A stretch of 28,836 nucleotides of DNA from NCBI GenBank assembly GCA_902984215.1, contig CADWAF010000022.1, positions 1 to 28,836 on the forward strand, written 5' to 3'. The DNA comes from Willaertia magna. Taxonomy: Eukaryota; Heterolobosea; Eutetramitea; Acrasida; Naegleriidae. Positions within the stretch are counted from its first letter, which is position 1, and every line of letters starts with the position of its first letter. A program made the position numbers and the translations under genes. Below are positions 27,192-28,836 of the stretch, piece after piece. Below the pieces are notes generated by a model. The model ran no database searches and was not told the origin of the DNA. It was given only the letters and a program-made list of their open reading frames with translations.

Positions 27192-27580
27192 TTTCTCTTA
27201 TATAAAAGCCTTAAAATTAATTTCTTTTTTTCTATTTTATAACAAAGCTAGTTGATGTAATAAGTATTTATATAAATTTATTAATAATTTAATGTCTTGA
27301 TGCTAAACTTAATTGAAGCAAAAGCGCAAAAAGATGAAGGAAAAAATACGTTACAATTTTTCTTTTTTTTGTTTTAAAAATTGGTCTTAATTTTGGACTC
27401 AAAAAACTTTACATTCATACCCCAAATTGAAATCCGAATAAAAGGCAGTACTTATTGACTGAAATAAAGTGACGTCACTTAATTAACTAGAAAATTATTT
27501 TCATTTTGAGCTAGAATTTGTGAAAAGTAGGCGTAAAGCAGAATGTACATCAAGGTTGGAATAACACCTTACTGAAGTTA
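27192..27580. promoter_or_regulatory. NEMF upstream region
   Basis: The 389 bp between the NEMF start and the stop of the next gene upstream are AT-rich with poly-T runs. The region carries a CRE-type palindrome (27467-27480). No tRNA or other RNA gene was recognised. Confidence 0.45.
27467..27480. promoter_or_regulatory. Perfect 14-bp palindrome with CRE core upstream of NEMF
   Basis: AAGTGACGTCACTT is its own reverse complement and contains TGACGTCA (27470-27477), the full CRE/ATF site bound by bZIP dimers in many eukaryotes. It lies about 280 bp before the NEMF ATG. Function is inferred from the motif only. Confidence 0.45.
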
Positions 27581-28450
27581 TCAATTAGTGTGGTAGAACT
27601 TGGGAATGGCGTAATCAAGTTTCTTTAATGTACAACTTTGTTCTGATAACTCGTAAACTGCTTTGCATTTGTAGGGATCATCTATTTCACACACAGAAGC
27701 AGCCTTCAACAGAAACAAAGACTTATTGGTTGGTGTTGAAGAGATATGGGTATCTCCATCATCTTCTTGGGTTATTGAATAAGGTTGAATTGTATAAACT
27801 AAAGGACACCAACGAGAATAAAAAGGATAAACTTCATCTACGTCACTAATCATAAAATTAACATTATCATTAGGGAATTTCTCGGAAAGAAATAGACAAG
27901 TATTTTGCAATAATGAAAATACTCTTATATGCATTGCCTCCATCAATGAAGAATAACCTTTTGGTTGTTCCTCTTCATCTTCCATTAAAGTAAAAGAAGA
28001 ATTATTTTGTTGTTGAGAAGATGCAAAAAAGATTGATAAATTATCTACAAATAAAAATTTAGGTAAACTAGAATCAGGAAGTAAATGTATATTAGCTAAA
28101 AAGGCTAAAAGTAAATTATATGAATCAATATATTTCACTTCTATTCTTTTTAAATTTTCAACTACAAGTGAATTCTCCTCATCAAATATTGGAATAGGTG
28201 GTGATGCATTTCGGTGAAGTAAAATCATCACAGTAGCATCGGGATTTGAGTTGACGATACTGTATGCATACTGAAATAATAATGTAGATTTACCAGACCC
28301 ATAAACTCCTAATATTACACTACCAAATCTTTGTTGATAGGGTAGGTATTGTATTGTATGTGAAGGACAATCATCTAAACGCTTTTGCAGAACCGGGTTG
28401 GTTTGTGTGTCAAGTTTAGAGCAAGAAAAGAAATTTCTCACATTGAACAT
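27581..28450 (-). CDS. RecA-like P-loop ATPase, SWSAP1-like
   Basis: The protein has 289 residues from ATG 28450. After a 40-residue N-terminal region, SVILGVYGSGKSTLLFQYA carries a Walker A motif GVYGSGKST (48-56). TVMILLHR (73-80) forms the next strand, followed by PPIPI. KFLFVDNL (131-138, Asp136) is a plausible Walker B, after a helix YNLLLAFLANIHLL. This layout, a short single RecA fold with a hydrophobic strand plus Arg and Pro after Walker A and LLxD-type Walker B, resembles the recombination factor SWSAP1, partner of SWS1 in RAD51 regulation. A disordered acidic Gln/Ser insert lies at about 144-165. The family assignment is tentative; another RAD51 paralogue or an unrelated AAA-type ATPase is possible. 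Confidence 0.6.
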   Translation of the reverse strand: MFNVRNFFSCSKLDTQTNPVLQKRLDDCPSHTIQYLPYQQRFGSVILGVYGSGKSTLLFQYAYSIVNSNPDATVMILLHRNASPPIPIFDEENSLVVENLKRIEVKYIDSYNLLLAFLANIHLLPDSSLPKFLFVDNLSIFFASSQQQNNSSFTLMEDEEEQPKGYSSLMEAMHIRVFSLLQNTCLFLSEKFPNDNVNFMISDVDEVYPFYSRWCPLVYTIQPYSITQEDDGDTHISSTPTNKSLFLLKAASVCEIDDPYKCKAVYELSEQSCTLKKLDYAIPKFYHTN

Positions 28451-28836
28451 TTTTTATTATTCAAATAAAATCAATAAAAATAGTAAAAATAATAAAATTA
28501 AAATCATTTTAAAAATATTATATGATTTTAATGATTAGCTTTGACTCATTGTAAATGACAATATTAAGGTAGCACTGAATGGTCGTCGACGACCCTTTCA
28601 ACGTTGAAGCTATGAATTGAAAAAAAATTAAAATTTTGAAAAAGATTTCGAAAAATAAAATGTCTAAACCAATCCACGCACTTTTTATTTATTTTACGGA
28701 TCACATTTTTATAACTAACACCTTGTATATAATTAATAAACCAAATAAAAGTATTATTATTTTTATAAATTAAAACATAAAACTTATGTTTATTTTCTAA
28801 AATGTGTTTAAAATTACAAAATAATTGCTGTAAAAG
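28451..28836. promoter_or_regulatory. Upstream region of the RecA-like ATPase gene
   Basis: These 386 bp run to the window end. The 100 bases next to the ATG are A/T homopolymer-rich. Beyond them lie TGACTCA (28542-28548, the AP-1/GCN4 core), a GC-rich 14-bp palindrome (28581-28594) and a 12-bp palindrome (28597-28608). The remainder is A/T-rich with a short inverted repeat around ACATAA...TTATGT near 28770-28790. No coding signal was seen. Confidence 0.45.
28581..28608. promoter_or_regulatory. Two adjacent perfect palindromes
   Basis: GGTCGTCGACGACC (28581-28594) and TTCAACGTTGAA (28597-28608) are each their own reverse complement and are separated by two bases. The first is strikingly GC-rich for this region. 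They lie about 131 to 158 bp upstream of the RecA-like ATPase ATG. They may be dimeric transcription-factor sites, but this is inferred. Confidence 0.4.

Noticed and set aside
1..28836. CRISPR arrays, insertion sequences, tRNA or rRNA genes
   Set aside because: No regularly spaced short repeats, transposase frames, terminal inverted repeats or cloverleaf-like segments were recognised by eye. A tRNAscan or Rfam search would be needed to exclude small RNAs formally.

Overview
The window looks like nuclear DNA of a compact, AT-rich protist genome, most like a heterolobosean amoeboflagellate of the Naegleria type. That assignment is an inference. It rests on very short spliceosomal introns (39 to 62 nt, mostly GTAAG...AG), intergenic gaps often under 100 bp, standard stop codons, and eukaryote-only families: epsilon-tubulin, Integrator subunit 3, NEMF/Rqc2, an AMPK-gamma-like CBS protein, a Rho-type GTPase and a receptor fused to a phosphatidylinositol phosphate kinase. 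No bacterial operon, CRISPR array, tRNA or rRNA was recognised.

Layout. 1-5903 is a recent, apparently identical duplication with a constant offset of 4848 bp. Bases 1-1055 repeat 4849-5903 and hold the end of a BTB-like gene plus a truncated OGFr-domain gene. Between the copies lie an F-box fragment (+), a broken RCC1-repeat gene (-) and an intact ABHD13/Bem46-type hydrolase (-). The intact BTB-like gene (4213-5208), OGFr-domain gene (5345-6321) and epsilon-tubulin gene (6345-7852) follow on the + strand, then a TPR protein with an AT-hook (7899-10043). From 10050 to 19433 everything is on the - strand: an atypical GTPase, a 7TM receptor-PIP kinase, a coiled-coil protein and INTS3. INTS3 diverges from a cis-prenyltransferase gene (19984-21021, +). 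The rest is on the - strand: an F-box/WD40 gene, an AMPK-gamma-like four-CBS protein, NEMF/Rqc2 and a RecA-like P-loop ATPase resembling SWSAP1.

The genes do not form one pathway. They cover basal bodies/flagella (epsilon-tubulin), ribosome quality control (NEMF), transcription (INTS3), dolichol synthesis (cis-prenyltransferase), phosphoinositide and GTPase signalling, energy sensing and probable recombination. The most unusual items are a GTPase with several switch and P-loop substitutions resembling the Rnd family, the receptor-lipid kinase fusion, the tandem duplication with its chimeric junction gene, the F-box/WD40 gene whose F-box reading frame runs back into the stop region of the CBS gene without an ATG, and perfect palindromes upstream of NEMF and of the RecA-like ATPase.
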